From Amycolatopsis nalaikhensis (GTDB lineage Bacteria; Actinomycetota; Actinomycetes; Mycobacteriales; Pseudonocardiaceae), in NCBI RefSeq assembly GCF_030264295.1, contig NZ_CP127173.1, positions 10,485,501-10,549,500 of the forward strand: a stretch of 64,000 nt of DNA, written 5' to 3'. Of this stretch, positions 7,925-17,212 are shown one piece after another. Under the pieces are notes generated by a model. That model had not been told where the DNA came from. It worked only from the letters and a program-made list of their open reading frames with translations, and ran no database searches. Each line of letters begins with the position of its first letter. Positions within the stretch are counted from its first letter, which is position 1. The position numbers and the translations under genes are program-made.

Positions 7925-9430
7925 ATGAGCCTCGTGGAAATCCTGCTGCTTTCCGCCGGTGGTCTCGTCGTCGCACTGGTCGTGATCTTCGGGATCCTGC
8001 GGCTGCTCTACAAGGTCGCGGAGCCGAACGAAGCACTGATCATCTCCGGGCTCGGCGTCCGCGTCGACCGCGCGGACACCGCGGACAGCCTGGGCTTCAA
8101 GATCATCACCGGCCGGGGTGTGAACGTCCTGCCCGGCTTCCAGACCGCGCGGCGGCTGTCGCTCGACACGCGCGGGGTCAACCTGCAGGTCTCCTGCGTG
8201 ACCAAGCAGGGGCTGCCGGTCACCGTGCGGGCCGTCGTCATCTACAAGGTCGGGGACGACTTCGCCTCGATCGCCAACGCCGCCCGCCGGTTCCTGGACC
8301 AGCAGAAGGGCATGAACGACACGATCCACGAACTCTTTTCCGGGCATCTGCGCTCGATCGTGGGCGGGCTGACCATCGAAGAGATGATCCACAACCGGGA
8401 CGCGCTGACCGGTGAGGTCCGCCAGTCCTCGGCCACGGAGATGATCAAGCTGGGGCTGATCGTCGACTCGCTGCAGATCCAAGAGATCGACGACGAGTCG
8501 GGCTACATCCTGAACCTCGGGAAGCCGCACGCCGCCGCGGTCGCCGCGTCGGCCCGCATCGCCGAGGCCCAGCGCGACCAGGAGGCCGCGGAGGTCGAGC
8601 AGGTCTCGGCCGCGAAGAAGGCGGCCGCGGTCCGCGAGAGCCAGATCCAGCAGGCCGGCTACCAGGCCGAGGTGGACCAGGCGCGGGCGAAGGCATCGCA
8701 GTCGGGCCCGCTGGCCGAGGCGACCGCGCGCCAGGAGGTCGTCGTCCAGGAGACCCGGGCGGCCGAGCTGGAGGCGGCGCTGGCCGAGCAGCGGCTGCAG
8801 TCGCAGGTCCGCAAGCCGGCCGACGCGAAGGCGTACGACACGCGGACGACGGCCGACGCCGCCCGTGACGCCTCGATCGCCAAGGCCCAGGCCGAGGCGA
8901 AGGAAACCGAGCTGCGGGCCGCGGCGGACGCGACCAGGGTGAAGACGGCCGCCGAGGCGGAGGCCCAGGCCACGAAGGCCCGTGCCGAAGCGATGGCGGG
9001 CGCGACCCGGGCGACCGGTGAAGCCGAAGCGGCCGCGGCGAAGGCGCGCGGCCTGGCGGAAGCGGAAGCGGCGAAGGCCCGTGGCCTCGCCGAAGCCGAG
9101 GCAGCCCGCGCGAAGGGTCTGGCCGAGGCGGACGCGATCAAGGCGCGCGCGGCGGCGCTGGCGGAAAACCAGGAAGCCGTCGTCGCGCAGCAACTGGCCG
9201 AGCGCTGGCCGGAGATCGTCGAGGCGGGCGCGAGCGCGTTCGGCAACGTCGACCACATGGTCGTGCTCAACGGCGCCGACGGCATGTCCGACATGTTCGC
9301 CAAAGCGCTGTCGCTCGGCGGAACCGGTCTCGGGCTGGCCCGTCAGCTGATGGACGCCATGGGCAAACCGGCCGAGAAGGAGCTCGACGAGTCCGCCCGG
9401 CGCAACGGCGAACTCAAGCTGAGCGACTAG
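7925..9430 (+). CDS. Flotillin-like SPFH/Band 7 membrane scaffold protein
   Basis: 501 residues: an N-terminal membrane helix (about 5-28), an SPFH/Band 7 domain (about 30-190) and a long Ala/Glu/Arg-rich coiled coil (about 195-430). Near residues 350-410 a repeating unit (EAEAAKARGLA) recurs, typical of flotillins. These proteins oligomerise and organise membrane microdomains. A GAGGG ribosome-binding site lies about 10 bases before the ATG. It follows the NfeD-like gene and the PASTA kinase, suggesting a cell-envelope module. Confidence 0.9.
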   Translation: MSLVEILLLSAGGLVVALVVIFGILRLLYKVAEPNEALIISGLGVRVDRADTADSLGFKIITGRGVNVLPGFQTARRLSLDTRGVNLQVSCVTKQGLPVTVRAVVIYKVGDDFASIANAARRFLDQQKGMNDTIHELFSGHLRSIVGGLTIEEMIHNRDALTGEVRQSSATEMIKLGLIVDSLQIQEIDDESGYILNLGKPHAAAVAASARIAEAQRDQEAAEVEQVSAAKKAAAVRESQIQQAGYQAEVDQARAKASQSGPLAEATARQEVVVQETRAAELEAALAEQRLQSQVRKPADAKAYDTRTTADAARDASIAKAQAEAKETELRAAADATRVKTAAEAEAQATKARAEAMAGATRATGEAEAAAAKARGLAEAEAAKARGLAEAEAARAKGLAEADAIKARAAALAENQEAVVAQQLAERWPEIVEAGASAFGNVDHMVVLNGADGMSDMFAKALSLGGTGLGLARQLMDAMGKPAEKELDESARRNGELKLSD

Positions 9431-9566
9431 CGGGTCACGCTGCGTGCGGCCCCTGTGTCCCGGATCACGGGAAGCCGGGGCCGTACGCCCGATCGGGGGC
9501 GGAAATTCCCGCGGTGTTGTCCTACCGTGGGCGCATGGTGCCGGACAGCGTGTCGTGGGCCGTCCG

Positions 9567-10269
9567 ATGAGCTTCTTCACCGGCGGTCCCCGTGAGCGTC
9601 CCCTGTTCCCCGTCCCGGAGCAGGAGCTGTACGCGTTCAACGGCCGGCACTGGACGGACGCCCCGCGCGAGTACATCGTCCCGGCCGTGCTGCCGTGGGC
9701 GCAGCCGCTGGGCCGGTCCGAGCGCACGGTCGTCGCGCTGCGGACCATCGAGGTGTGGCCGGAGGCGCTGACGCTGCGGATCACGGTGTACTCCCGGGAC
9801 AGCCTGGTCGACGACCCCGCCGAGGGCCTGATCGACCACCGGCGGAAGCCGGACTACAACGCGCTGCTGATCGGCGTGCTCTACGCCGACGGCAGCCGCG
9901 CGAAGCTCGGAGACGATTTCGGTGCCCTCGGCCAGCGAGCCGGAGGGTCCCGTGCTGCGTGCCCAGGCTGTCGGCGGCACGCGGTTCGCCGTCGAGCACG
10001 AGGTGTTCCTGTGGCCGCTGCCGCCGGCCGGCCCACTGAAGCTGGTCGTGCAGTGGACGGACCGGGAGATCCCGGAGACCCGGACGACGCTCGACGGCGG
10101 CGCGATCCGGGCCGCGGCGAAGGACGCCGCGGAGATCTGGCCGGGGCTGGGCAAGCGGCAGGTGAACGGCCTGCCGGTGCGCCGCGTCGGCAAGCAGGTC
10201 GCGCTCACCCCCGAATGGGGGCCCGCGGTCGTCCGGGCGGAAGAGCCGGGGACCACGCCCGCGGAGTAG
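9567..10269 (+). pseudogene. Conserved actinobacterial protein of unknown function, interrupted by one apparent single-base frameshift
   Basis: Translation from ATG 9567 begins MSFFTGGPRERPLF and stays coherent (DYNALLIGVLYADGSRA) to about 9903; coherent sequence then continues one frame later (SEPEGPVLRAQAVGG ... EWGPAVV) to the stop at 10269. Removing one A at 9903/9904, changing GAAGCTC to GAGCTC, gives one ORF of about 233 codons through the junction. The joined protein is acidic and without membrane segments. I do not recognise the family. Because four other frameshifts in the window sit at the same hexamer, a sequence error is more likely than a dead gene. Confidence 0.6.
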
Positions 10270-10425
10270 CCGTGTGAGCCCCGGCACCGTGGCCGGGGGT
10301 ATCTCGAATGGATGAACGGGGTGGGTAGTTAGCGTCGTGGAAACACGTCGACCACCCGCTCGTCATGTCGGGCTGGTGCAGTGGATCCCTCCCCTCCCGC
10401 CACCCGCGAACCCGGAAGGTCGCCC

Positions 10426-11718
10426 ATGGCAGGCTCGTCGCTCAGCGCACTCGACGTCGCTTTCCTGTGCCTGGAAAGCGAAACCTCCCCGATGCACATG
10501 GGTGCGGTGGTCACCTTCACCCCGCGCGGCCCGGTCGATCCCGGGGCATTGACAGCATCCCTCGCGGAACGGGCGGCCCGGCTGCCGAAGCTGCGCCAGC
10601 GGGCGCGCGCGGAGCTGTTCCCGCCGGGGTCGGCCAGCTGGGCCGAAGACCCGAATTTCGTTGCGGCGGACCACATCCACCACGTCGCGCTCAGTTCGCT
10701 GTACGAGCCGGACCCGCTGGCGGCGTACGCGTCGCGGTGGATCGCCGAGCCCCTCGACACGTCCCGGCCGCTGTGGCAGCTGACGCTGGCGACCGGCCTG
10801 CCGGACGGGAAGTTCGCGCTCCTGCTGAAGCTGCACCACGCGCTGACCGACGGCGCCGGCGCGTACGCGGTGGCGGCCGGGCTGCTCGACGGCGTCAAGC
10901 TGCCCGCGCCGAGCCGGCCCATCCCCGCCCCACGCTCCACTTTGGACACGGTGAAGGACGTGCTGGGCACGGCGAACGAGACGGCGGGGATCGCGTCGTC
11001 ACTGGTGCGCGCCGCGCGGCCGCCGCTGTCGCCGGTGTCGGCACCGCCGTCGGCCGAACGGCGCCTCGGCTTCGTGCGGCTGCCGCTGACGGAGCTGCGC
11101 CGGGTGCGCCAGGTACACGGCGGCACGACGAACGACGTCGTGCTGGCGGTGCTGTCCGGGGCGTTGCGCGAGTGGCTGGTGAACCGCGGCCACCGCGCGG
11201 ACGGCCGCACGCTGCGCGCGCTGATCCCGGTGAGCGTGCGCGGCCGCGCGGGTGACCAGCTCGGCGGCAACAAGCTGTCGGGGTACCTGTGCGACCTGCC
11301 GGTCGGCGAGGACGACCCGGTCGAGCGGCTGCGGGTGGTCCGCCGCGCGATGACCCGCAACAAGGCCGCGGGGCCCAGCCGCGGCGCGGGGGCGCTGCCG
11401 CTTCTGGCGGACCGGGTGCCGCCGCTGCTGCACCGGCTGGGCACGCGCACGGCGGGCCGGGCGGCCCCGATGTTGTTCGACTTGGTGATCACGACGGTCC
11501 CGCTGCCCCCGGCCCGGCTGTCGCTGGACGGCGCGCGGCTGGCGGAGGTGTACCCGTTCGTGCCGCTGGCCCCGCGCCACGCGGTGGGCATCGCGGTGGC
11601 GACGTACCGCGACTCGGTCCACATCGGACTGCAGGCCAACGGGGCGGCGGTCCCGGACGTGGGCTCCCTGCGCGACGCGGTGCTGAAGTCCACGGCCCGG
11701 CTGGTGGACGCTTCCTGA
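10426..11718 (+). CDS. Wax ester synthase / diacylglycerol acyltransferase (WS/DGAT) family protein
   Basis: 430 residues from ATG 10426, preceded by GGAAGG; longer in-frame starts lack a ribosome-binding site. The catalytic HHxxxDG motif is present (His137-His138-Ala-Leu-Thr-Asp142-Gly143), as are the downstream family blocks 'TTNDVVLAVLSGALREWL' and 'GNKLSGYLCDLP'. Such enzymes esterify acyl-CoA to diacylglycerol or fatty alcohols for storage lipid in actinobacteria. Monocistronic; its 3' end runs into the nested palindrome at 11733-11819 shared with the convergent DAHP synthase gene. Confidence 0.9.
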   Translation: MAGSSLSALDVAFLCLESETSPMHMGAVVTFTPRGPVDPGALTASLAERAARLPKLRQRARAELFPPGSASWAEDPNFVAADHIHHVALSSLYEPDPLAAYASRWIAEPLDTSRPLWQLTLATGLPDGKFALLLKLHHALTDGAGAYAVAAGLLDGVKLPAPSRPIPAPRSTLDTVKDVLGTANETAGIASSLVRAARPPLSPVSAPPSAERRLGFVRLPLTELRRVRQVHGGTTNDVVLAVLSGALREWLVNRGHRADGRTLRALIPVSVRGRAGDQLGGNKLSGYLCDLPVGEDDPVERLRVVRRAMTRNKAAGPSRGAGALPLLADRVPPLLHRLGTRTAGRAAPMLFDLVITTVPLPPARLSLDGARLAEVYPFVPLAPRHAVGIAVATYRDSVHIGLQANGAAVPDVGSLRDAVLKSTARLVDAS

Positions 11719-11732
11719 CATCGGCGACCCCG

Positions 11733-11819
11733 AGCGCCCCAATGTGGCCTTCGGTGCGTCAGACGCAACGAAGGCCGCCTTGGGTGCGTCAGACGCAACC
11801 AAGGCCACATTGGGGCGCT
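11733..11819. repeat. Nested palindromic intergenic repeat, family A copy 1
   Basis: Perfect 19-bp outer arms AGCGCCCCAATGTGGCCTT (11733-11751) and its reverse complement (11801-11819) enclose two copies of a 30-bp unit, each containing the small palindrome TGCGTCAGACGCA (11755-11767 and 11785-11797). It lies between two convergent genes, so a bidirectional terminator is plausible although no T-run follows. A second copy is at 45186-45280. Confidence 0.9.
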
Positions 11820-11825
11820 TGGGCC

Positions 11826-13223
11826 TCAGTCGCGGAGCATCTCCGCGACCAGGAATGCCAGCTCCAGCGACTGCTGCGTGTTCAGGCGCGGGTCGCACGC
11901 CGTCTCGTAGCGGCCCGACAGGTCGATGTCGGAGATCTCCTGGGCGCCGCCCAGGCACTCCGTGACGTCCTCGCCGGTCAGCTCCACGTGGATGCCGCCC
12001 GGGTAGGTGCCCAGCTTGTTGTGCACCTCGAAGAAGCCCTGGACCTCGTCGACGATCCGGTCGAAGTGACGGGTCTTGTAGCCGGTCGACGACTCGTGCG
12101 TGTTGCCGTGCATCGGGTCGCACTGCCAGATGACCTTGTGCCCGGACGCCTCGACCTTCTCCACGATCGCCGGCAGCACCTCGCGGACCTTGCCGTTGCC
12201 CATCCGCGAGATGAGCGTCAGCCGGCCCGGCTCGAAGCGCGGGTCGAGCCGCTCGACGTACTCCTGGGCCTGCTCGGGCGTGGTCGTCGGGCCGATCTTC
12301 AGGCCGATCGGGTTGGCCAGCAGCTCGGCGAACGCGATGTGCGCGCCGTCCAGCTGGCGGGTCCGCTCGCCGATCCAGAGGAAGTGCGACGACAGGTTGT
12401 ACAGCTTCGGGTTCGCCGCGTCGGCCTTGTCCAGCCGCAGCATCGACCGCTCGTAGTCGAGCAGCAACGCCTCGTGGCTGGCGAAGATCTCGGTGGACTG
12501 CAGAGACGTGTCCGTGACGCCGCAGGCCGACATGAACCGCAGGCCGCGGTCGATCTCGTTGGCCAGCGCCTCGAAGCGCTGGGCCGCCGGCGACGAGGAC
12601 ACGAAGTCCTTGTTCCAGTCGTGCACCTGGTGCAGGTCGGCCATGCCGGCGCCGGTGAGGGCGCGGACCAGGTTCATCGCCGCGCCCGCGTTCGCGTACG
12701 CGCGGATCATCCGGCCGGGGTCCGGCACGCGGTGCTCGGGCTTGGCGACCAGGGAGTTGATGATGTCGCCGCGGTACACCGGCAGGCCGAGCGCGTCCGT
12801 CGCGGCCGAGCGCGGCTTCGCGTACTGGCCGGCGATGCGGCCGACCTTGACCACCGGCAGGCTCGCGCCGTAGGTGAGCACGACGGCCATCTGCAGCAGC
12901 GTGCGCAGGTTGGCGCGGATGTGCGGCTCGGTGTTGGACTCGAACGTCTCCGCGCAGTCGCCGCCCTGCAGGAGGAACGCCTCACCGCGGGCGACCATGG
13001 CCAGGCGGTCCTTGAGCCGGTCGATCTCGTTGGGCACGGTGATCGGCGGCACGCTCTCCAGCACGCTCCGGACCCGGCGGGCCGCCTCCGGGTCGGGCCA
13101 CTCCGGCTGCTGCGCGGCCGGGAGGGCCAGTGCCTTGTCGAGCCGCGCCCGCAGTTCCGGCGGGAGCGGCGGCAGTTCGGGCAGTGTGTCGACGGGGACG
13201 TCCACAGTCCAGTTCACGAACAC
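11826..13223 (-). CDS. aroG: Class II 3-deoxy-7-phosphoheptulonate (DAHP) synthase
   Basis: 465 residues of the plant/actinobacterial type II family, catalysing the first shikimate-pathway step from phosphoenolpyruvate and erythrose 4-phosphate. Visible hallmarks are the metal-site segment LLQGGDCAETFESN, the substrate-binding GQYAKPRSAATD, and late metal/substrate residues in CDPMHGNTHES and the GGIHVELTGEDVTEC block. In M. tuberculosis aroG is likewise a near neighbour of pknL. In that enzyme, Trp and Phe act as feedback inhibitors; the trp operon in this window fits such a link but sites are not inferred here. Confidence 0.96.
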   Translation of the reverse strand: MFVNWTVDVPVDTLPELPPLPPELRARLDKALALPAAQQPEWPDPEAARRVRSVLESVPPITVPNEIDRLKDRLAMVARGEAFLLQGGDCAETFESNTEPHIRANLRTLLQMAVVLTYGASLPVVKVGRIAGQYAKPRSAATDALGLPVYRGDIINSLVAKPEHRVPDPGRMIRAYANAGAAMNLVRALTGAGMADLHQVHDWNKDFVSSSPAAQRFEALANEIDRGLRFMSACGVTDTSLQSTEIFASHEALLLDYERSMLRLDKADAANPKLYNLSSHFLWIGERTRQLDGAHIAFAELLANPIGLKIGPTTTPEQAQEYVERLDPRFEPGRLTLISRMGNGKVREVLPAIVEKVEASGHKVIWQCDPMHGNTHESSTGYKTRHFDRIVDEVQGFFEVHNKLGTYPGGIHVELTGEDVTECLGGAQEISDIDLSGRYETACDPRLNTQQSLELAFLVAEMLRD

Positions 13224-13454
13224 CAGGATAAGGTTCCCGCCGCCGTCGGCTTCGCCCGGTTGGCTCCCCCGTCGCCCAGGTCACCCGCGTCACCCGATCG
13301 TGGACACCCGGGGTGAGCCGGTGACCACCCCGGCTCGCCCGCTCCGGGGACCGCCACCGGCCGCCGAGCGCGTCCGAGTGGCCGGGACAGCGGGCTCCCG
13401 ACGCCCGTTCAGAGCGTCGAGAGCCGCTGGACCTGCGCTTTTCGTGTCGGAGCC

Positions 13455-14579
13455 TCAGCCCCGCGGCACCAGCCGGACGACCGATCCGGTGCCCTGGGAG
13501 GTGCCGTTGTTGCTGACGAACACCTCGTCGCCACGGACCACCAGGCCGGTCGCGGCGGCCAGCCCGGCCGACGCCAGCACGGTCTTGGTGCCGTTCTTCT
13601 CCACCCGAGTCAGCACGCCGGGAGAAGGCGGGGCCGCGATCCCGTCGCGGGCGAACGTCAGCGCGAGCAGCCTGCCCTTGTGGTCGAAGGTCAGGTCGGT
13701 CAGCGCGGTGAAGCCGTCGGCGTAGACCGTCGGCGCGTGGCCGGGGACGACGCGGTAGACGCGCGCCGCACCGACGGCGATGCTGCTCAGCTCGGAGACG
13801 TACAGCGCGCCGTCGGGACCGACGACGACCGAGGTCGGCACGCTCTGCACCGGGATCTGCGTGCCCGGCGGCAGGCCGAGCGCGGGCGGCGCGGTGACGA
13901 GCTTCGGCGGGAACACCGCGAGCACGCTGATCCGGCCGCGGCCGTCGACGTAGAGCAGGTCGTTGCCGGCCGCGTCGACGACGGCGAACCCGTCGCGGTA
14001 GCGGGTCATGCCGTACGGGTTGGAGTCGATCACCGGGGTGTCCGGGCTCGCCCCGGCGCCGTGGTCGGGGTTGTTCCTGGCCTCGAACGCGGCGAAGTCC
14101 GGGCCGGGCACGAGGTACCGGCCGAACCCGAACGACAGCTTGCCGAGCAGCCGCCCGGCGGTCCCGAAGGGGTTGGCGCCGGTCTGCGGGTCGATGAGGA
14201 CGTCACCGCAGAGCACGGCCGGGACACCGTGGACGAAGTCGACGTCGGTCGGCCCGGCGACGGCGGCGCCACCGGGGGCGGCCGCCGACGGCAGGCCGGT
14301 GAGGATCCGGCGGACCCCGCCGTGGCCGTCGAGCTGCGCCACGGCGCCGCTGAGGCCGAAGCAGGCCGGGCCTTCCGGGCCTTCGACGCACTGGCCGTCG
14401 CCGCCCGCCCCGGCCTCGGCGACGTAGAGCCTGCCGTCGTGGACGGTGAGGTGCCGGGGGTTGTTCAGCCCGGTCGCGACCGTCTTCAGGCCGCTCTGCC
14501 CGGCTTCGGCTCCGGGCGCGGCCACGACCAGGGCCGCGGCCGACGCCGCGACCACCGCGGCGCGCACGAGTCTGGACAT
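13455..14579 (-). CDS. Secreted ScyD/ScyE-family beta-propeller protein
   Basis: 374 residues from ATG 14579, behind a purine-rich GGTGGGAAG. A signal peptide (MSRLVRAAVVAASAAALVVA, cut near AEAG) is followed by repeated beta-propeller blades such as 'NNPRHLTVHDGRLYVAEAG' and 'VVVGPDGALYVSELSS'. This matches the ScyD/ScyE family, named from a cyanobacterial scytonemin cluster but common in actinobacteria with unknown function. No enzyme motif is seen. The 230 bp between it and aroG show no gene. Confidence 0.85.
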   Translation of the reverse strand: MSRLVRAAVVAASAAALVVAAPGAEAGQSGLKTVATGLNNPRHLTVHDGRLYVAEAGAGGDGQCVEGPEGPACFGLSGAVAQLDGHGGVRRILTGLPSAAAPGGAAVAGPTDVDFVHGVPAVLCGDVLIDPQTGANPFGTAGRLLGKLSFGFGRYLVPGPDFAAFEARNNPDHGAGASPDTPVIDSNPYGMTRYRDGFAVVDAAGNDLLYVDGRGRISVLAVFPPKLVTAPPALGLPPGTQIPVQSVPTSVVVGPDGALYVSELSSIAVGAARVYRVVPGHAPTVYADGFTALTDLTFDHKGRLLALTFARDGIAAPPSPGVLTRVEKNGTKTVLASAGLAAATGLVVRGDEVFVSNNGTSQGTGSVVRLVPRG

Positions 14580-14726
14580 GTCTTCCCACCTCTCCGCCCC
14601 GTCTCGTGATCGATCCACAGTGGACCGCGGAGGCCGGGCGGAGTGATTGTGCTCCCCTGCCCCGGAAAAAGCGTCCCCTTCGACCGGTCGGGTGACGGAG
14701 TCCGCCCCATCGGGCAGGGGAAATTT

Positions 14727-16115
14727 TCAGTCAGCCGCGCAAAAACCGTCCGCCGCGGGGAACAGGCCGTCACGCAGGTAACGCAGGACAACGTCGTTGC
14801 CGCAAGCGTTTTCGCGCGTGAAGACGCCGTGCCCGCCCGCGTCGACCGTCACCATCCGCGCCCGGTTCCCGAACGCCGCTCGCGTCTCCCGCGCCCCCGA
14901 CAACGGCGTCGCCGGATCACGCCGGTTCTGCACCAGCAGCACGTTCGCCGGGCCGGGGCCGCCCACGCGCACCGGGGGTTCGGCGCGCTCGACCGGCCAG
15001 AACGCGCACGGGTTCACGTTCGCCGCCGCCGGGCCGAACATCGGGTGGCGCAGCCGTTCGCGCTCCACCGCGCGTTGATACGCACCGACTCCCTCCGGCC
15101 AGTCGGAGTCGTTGCAGATCACCTGCAGCTGCAGCGCGGCATGGTTGTCGCCGTCGAGGGGGCCCGTCGCCGAGCGGGCTCGGCCCGCCCACTCCGCCGC
15201 CACCGCCGGGAACATCGCGTCGTCGTACAGGCCGTTCCACGTGTTCGCGCGGAACTCCGGCCCGCGGACGGCGGCCAGCTCGGCGAACTTCGCCGCCACG
15301 GCCGCCGGGGTCCGCCCGAGGTGATACGTATCGTCACGCGCGGCCGCCCAGGCGGCGAAGTCCCGGAACCGGTCGTCGAAGCCTTCGGCGAACCGCCGGT
15401 TCGCCACGACGTCGAGGCCGCCCGGCCCGAGGACGCTGTCGAGCACGATCCGGTCGCCGTGCCCGGGGAACATCGACGCGTACGCCGCCCCGAGGTAGCT
15501 GCCGTACGAGACGCCGTAGTACGAAATTTTCCGCTCCCCCAGCGCTTCCCGGATCCGGTCGAGGTCGCGCGCGGTGTTCGCGGTGGTCATGTGCGGCAGC
15601 AGGTCCGCGGTTTTCGCGTCACCGCACTGTTTTGCCACGATTCGGGCCGTCACCGCGGTGGCCGCGACGTCGCGCGGGCCCCCCGCGTACGGACCGAGGA
15701 CCGCGCCGCGCTGCGACGGCGTCATGTCGCAGGTGACCGGCGTGCTGTAGGTGGTGCCGCGCGGGTCGAACCCGATGACGTCGTAGGCGTCCGGCAGCCC
15801 GGAACCGCCCACGCGCTCCAGGAGCTGGGCGGGCATGGCGAGGCCCGGGCTGCCCGGGCCGCCGGGGTTCATCAGGAGCACGCCACGGCGTTCGCCGGGC
15901 GTCGCCCGGTGCCGCGAAAGGGTCAGCTCGATGGTGCGGTCCGGGTGCGCGTAGTCGAGCGGGACGCGCAGGGTCGCGCACTCGAGTCCGGCGGTCGGCG
16001 ACGGCGTCAGGCCGTAGTCCGGGCACGGCACCGTCCACTTCAGACTCGGCGAAGCCGCCGCCGGTGGCGCGGCGAGCAGAGGCAGGAAAGCCAGGAGTAC
16101 CCACGTTTTCCGCAT
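14727..16115 (-). CDS. Secreted alpha/beta hydrolase, TAP-like (tripeptidyl aminopeptidase family)
   Basis: 462 residues with a signal peptide (MRKTWVLLAFLPLLAAPPAA) and the prolyl/tripeptidyl aminopeptidase layout: oxyanion segment LLMNPGGPGSPG (about 81-92), nucleophile elbow GVSYGS with Ser203, a helical cap, then a TAP-like C-terminus with acid residue region NRRDPATPLSG and catalytic His in DAGGHGVF. Secreted members release N-terminal tripeptides from extracellular peptides. It forms an exported degradative neighbourhood with the protease upstream; the two are separated by a hairpin. Confidence 0.9.
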   Translation of the reverse strand: MRKTWVLLAFLPLLAAPPAAASPSLKWTVPCPDYGLTPSPTAGLECATLRVPLDYAHPDRTIELTLSRHRATPGERRGVLLMNPGGPGSPGLAMPAQLLERVGGSGLPDAYDVIGFDPRGTTYSTPVTCDMTPSQRGAVLGPYAGGPRDVAATAVTARIVAKQCGDAKTADLLPHMTTANTARDLDRIREALGERKISYYGVSYGSYLGAAYASMFPGHGDRIVLDSVLGPGGLDVVANRRFAEGFDDRFRDFAAWAAARDDTYHLGRTPAAVAAKFAELAAVRGPEFRANTWNGLYDDAMFPAVAAEWAGRARSATGPLDGDNHAALQLQVICNDSDWPEGVGAYQRAVERERLRHPMFGPAAANVNPCAFWPVERAEPPVRVGGPGPANVLLVQNRRDPATPLSGARETRAAFGNRARMVTVDAGGHGVFTRENACGNDVVLRYLRDGLFPAADGFCAAD

Positions 16116-16148
16116 GGGTCCAGCGTGGCCCGAGCGGGTGCGCGCACG

Positions 16149-16192
16149 CGTCAGCCCAGGGCCGGAACCGCGGCTCCACCCCTGGGCTGACG
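16149..16192 (-). terminator. Hairpin between protease and hydrolase genes
   Basis: Perfect 13-bp arms CGTCAGCCCAGGG (16149-16161) and CCCTGGGCTGACG (16180-16192) around an 18-nt loop, starting just downstream of the protease stop. No T-tract, as is common for actinobacterial terminators. Probably terminates the protease transcript before the hydrolase gene. Confidence 0.7.
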
Positions 16193-16197
16193 TCGGC

Positions 16198-17094
16198 TCA
16201 CGCGGCCTGCGCGCGGTTGTACAGGTTCTGGGCGTCGGTGCCGAAGTACGGCCCGAACATGTAGCCCGGCAGGAAGGTGTAGCCGAAGCTGTTCACCGAG
16301 GCCTGCACGCCGGTGCCGGTGCCCTCGTTGAACGACAGGAACCACGGGCCGCCGCTGGAGCCGCCGGTCATGTTGCACCGCATGCCATGGTCCTGGGTGA
16401 GCAGGAAGTCGGTGAAGGTGGTGCCGCTGCAGTAGATCAGCTTCGTGCCGTCGTAGGGCGCGGCCGCCGGGTAGCCGAAGGTGTACATGCTCTGGTTCTT
16501 CGGCTGGTTGAAGGCGATGCCCTGGGCGCCGACGACGTCGGTGAGCTTCCGGCCGTTGAGCGGGTTCACCACGGCCATGCCGACGTCGTAGTTCATGTCC
16601 TCGCTGGCTTCCCACTGCGGGGTGGTGAGCGTGGACTTCGCGGCCCACTGGCCGTAGGGCGCGTTGCCGTTGTCGTAGCCGGGGACGAAGGTCCACTCGG
16701 TGTGCCAGGTGCCCTGGTACTTGACGCAGTGCCCGGCGGTGACGACGACACTGCCGTTGGCGCTGGTCACGGCGTCGCCGGAGCAGGAGGCCTTCTGGCC
16801 GTTGAAGAGGAAGAACACGCGGCCGGCGGTCTGGGTAACCTTGCCGCCGCCGGTCCAGGCACCGCCGCCGTTCGGGATGCTCTGGATGATCGCGCTCTGC
16901 CCGCGCGCGACGTCCTTCTTGGTGAAGGCCGGGGTCTTCACGAGCTTGTCCATCGGGATGGCCGCCCGCATGGCCTCAGGCGTCCAGAAGGGTTTCGGAG
17001 CGGCCTGGACGGGGGTGCCGGCCAGGGCGAACGCGAGGGAAAGGACCGCGGTGACGATCGCGGCCCGGAAAGTCGTGTGCTTCAAGACGCCCAC
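16198..17094 (-). CDS. Secreted trypsin-like serine protease
   Basis: 298 residues with a signal peptide (hydrophobic core AIVTAVLSLAFALAG, cut near VQAA) and a short pro-region. The catalytic triad is readable: His122 in TAGHC, Asp170 in MNYDVGM, Ser247 in GGSSGGPW. This resembles the V8/glutamyl-endopeptidase-like branch of the chymotrypsin clan. Four cysteines could form two disulfides (Cys104/Cys123 and a later pair). Upstream, a hairpin separates it from gltD, so it is probably transcribed from its own promoter. Confidence 0.9.
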   Translation of the reverse strand: MGVLKHTTFRAAIVTAVLSLAFALAGTPVQAAPKPFWTPEAMRAAIPMDKLVKTPAFTKKDVARGQSAIIQSIPNGGGAWTGGGKVTQTAGRVFFLFNGQKASCSGDAVTSANGSVVVTAGHCVKYQGTWHTEWTFVPGYDNGNAPYGQWAAKSTLTTPQWEASEDMNYDVGMAVVNPLNGRKLTDVVGAQGIAFNQPKNQSMYTFGYPAAAPYDGTKLIYCSGTTFTDFLLTQDHGMRCNMTGGSSGGPWFLSFNEGTGTGVQASVNSFGYTFLPGYMFGPYFGTDAQNLYNRAQAA

Positions 17095-17166
17095 CTTCCC
17101 GCGAAGTGAATCGTCGCAAAAGCGACAGAGCTACTCGAAAGTAGTTGTCACGCGACTGAGCGCACA

Positions 17167-17203
17167 CCGCCATTCGGCCGTGGTGGGTACGGCCGAATGG
17201 CGG
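17167..17203 (-). terminator. Strong hairpin downstream of gltBD
   Basis: Perfect 15-bp arms CCGCCATTCGGCCGT (17167-17181) and ACGGCCGAATGGCGG (17189-17203) with a 7-nt loop, ten bases beyond the gltD stop. The position and stability indicate the terminator of the gltB-gltD transcript. Confidence 0.8.
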
Positions 17204-17212
17204 AGCGCTGCG

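Noticed and set aside
13224..13454. Small gene between aroG and the ScyD-like gene
   Set aside because: Open frames lack start/ribosome-binding sites and typical codon pattern; treated as non-coding.
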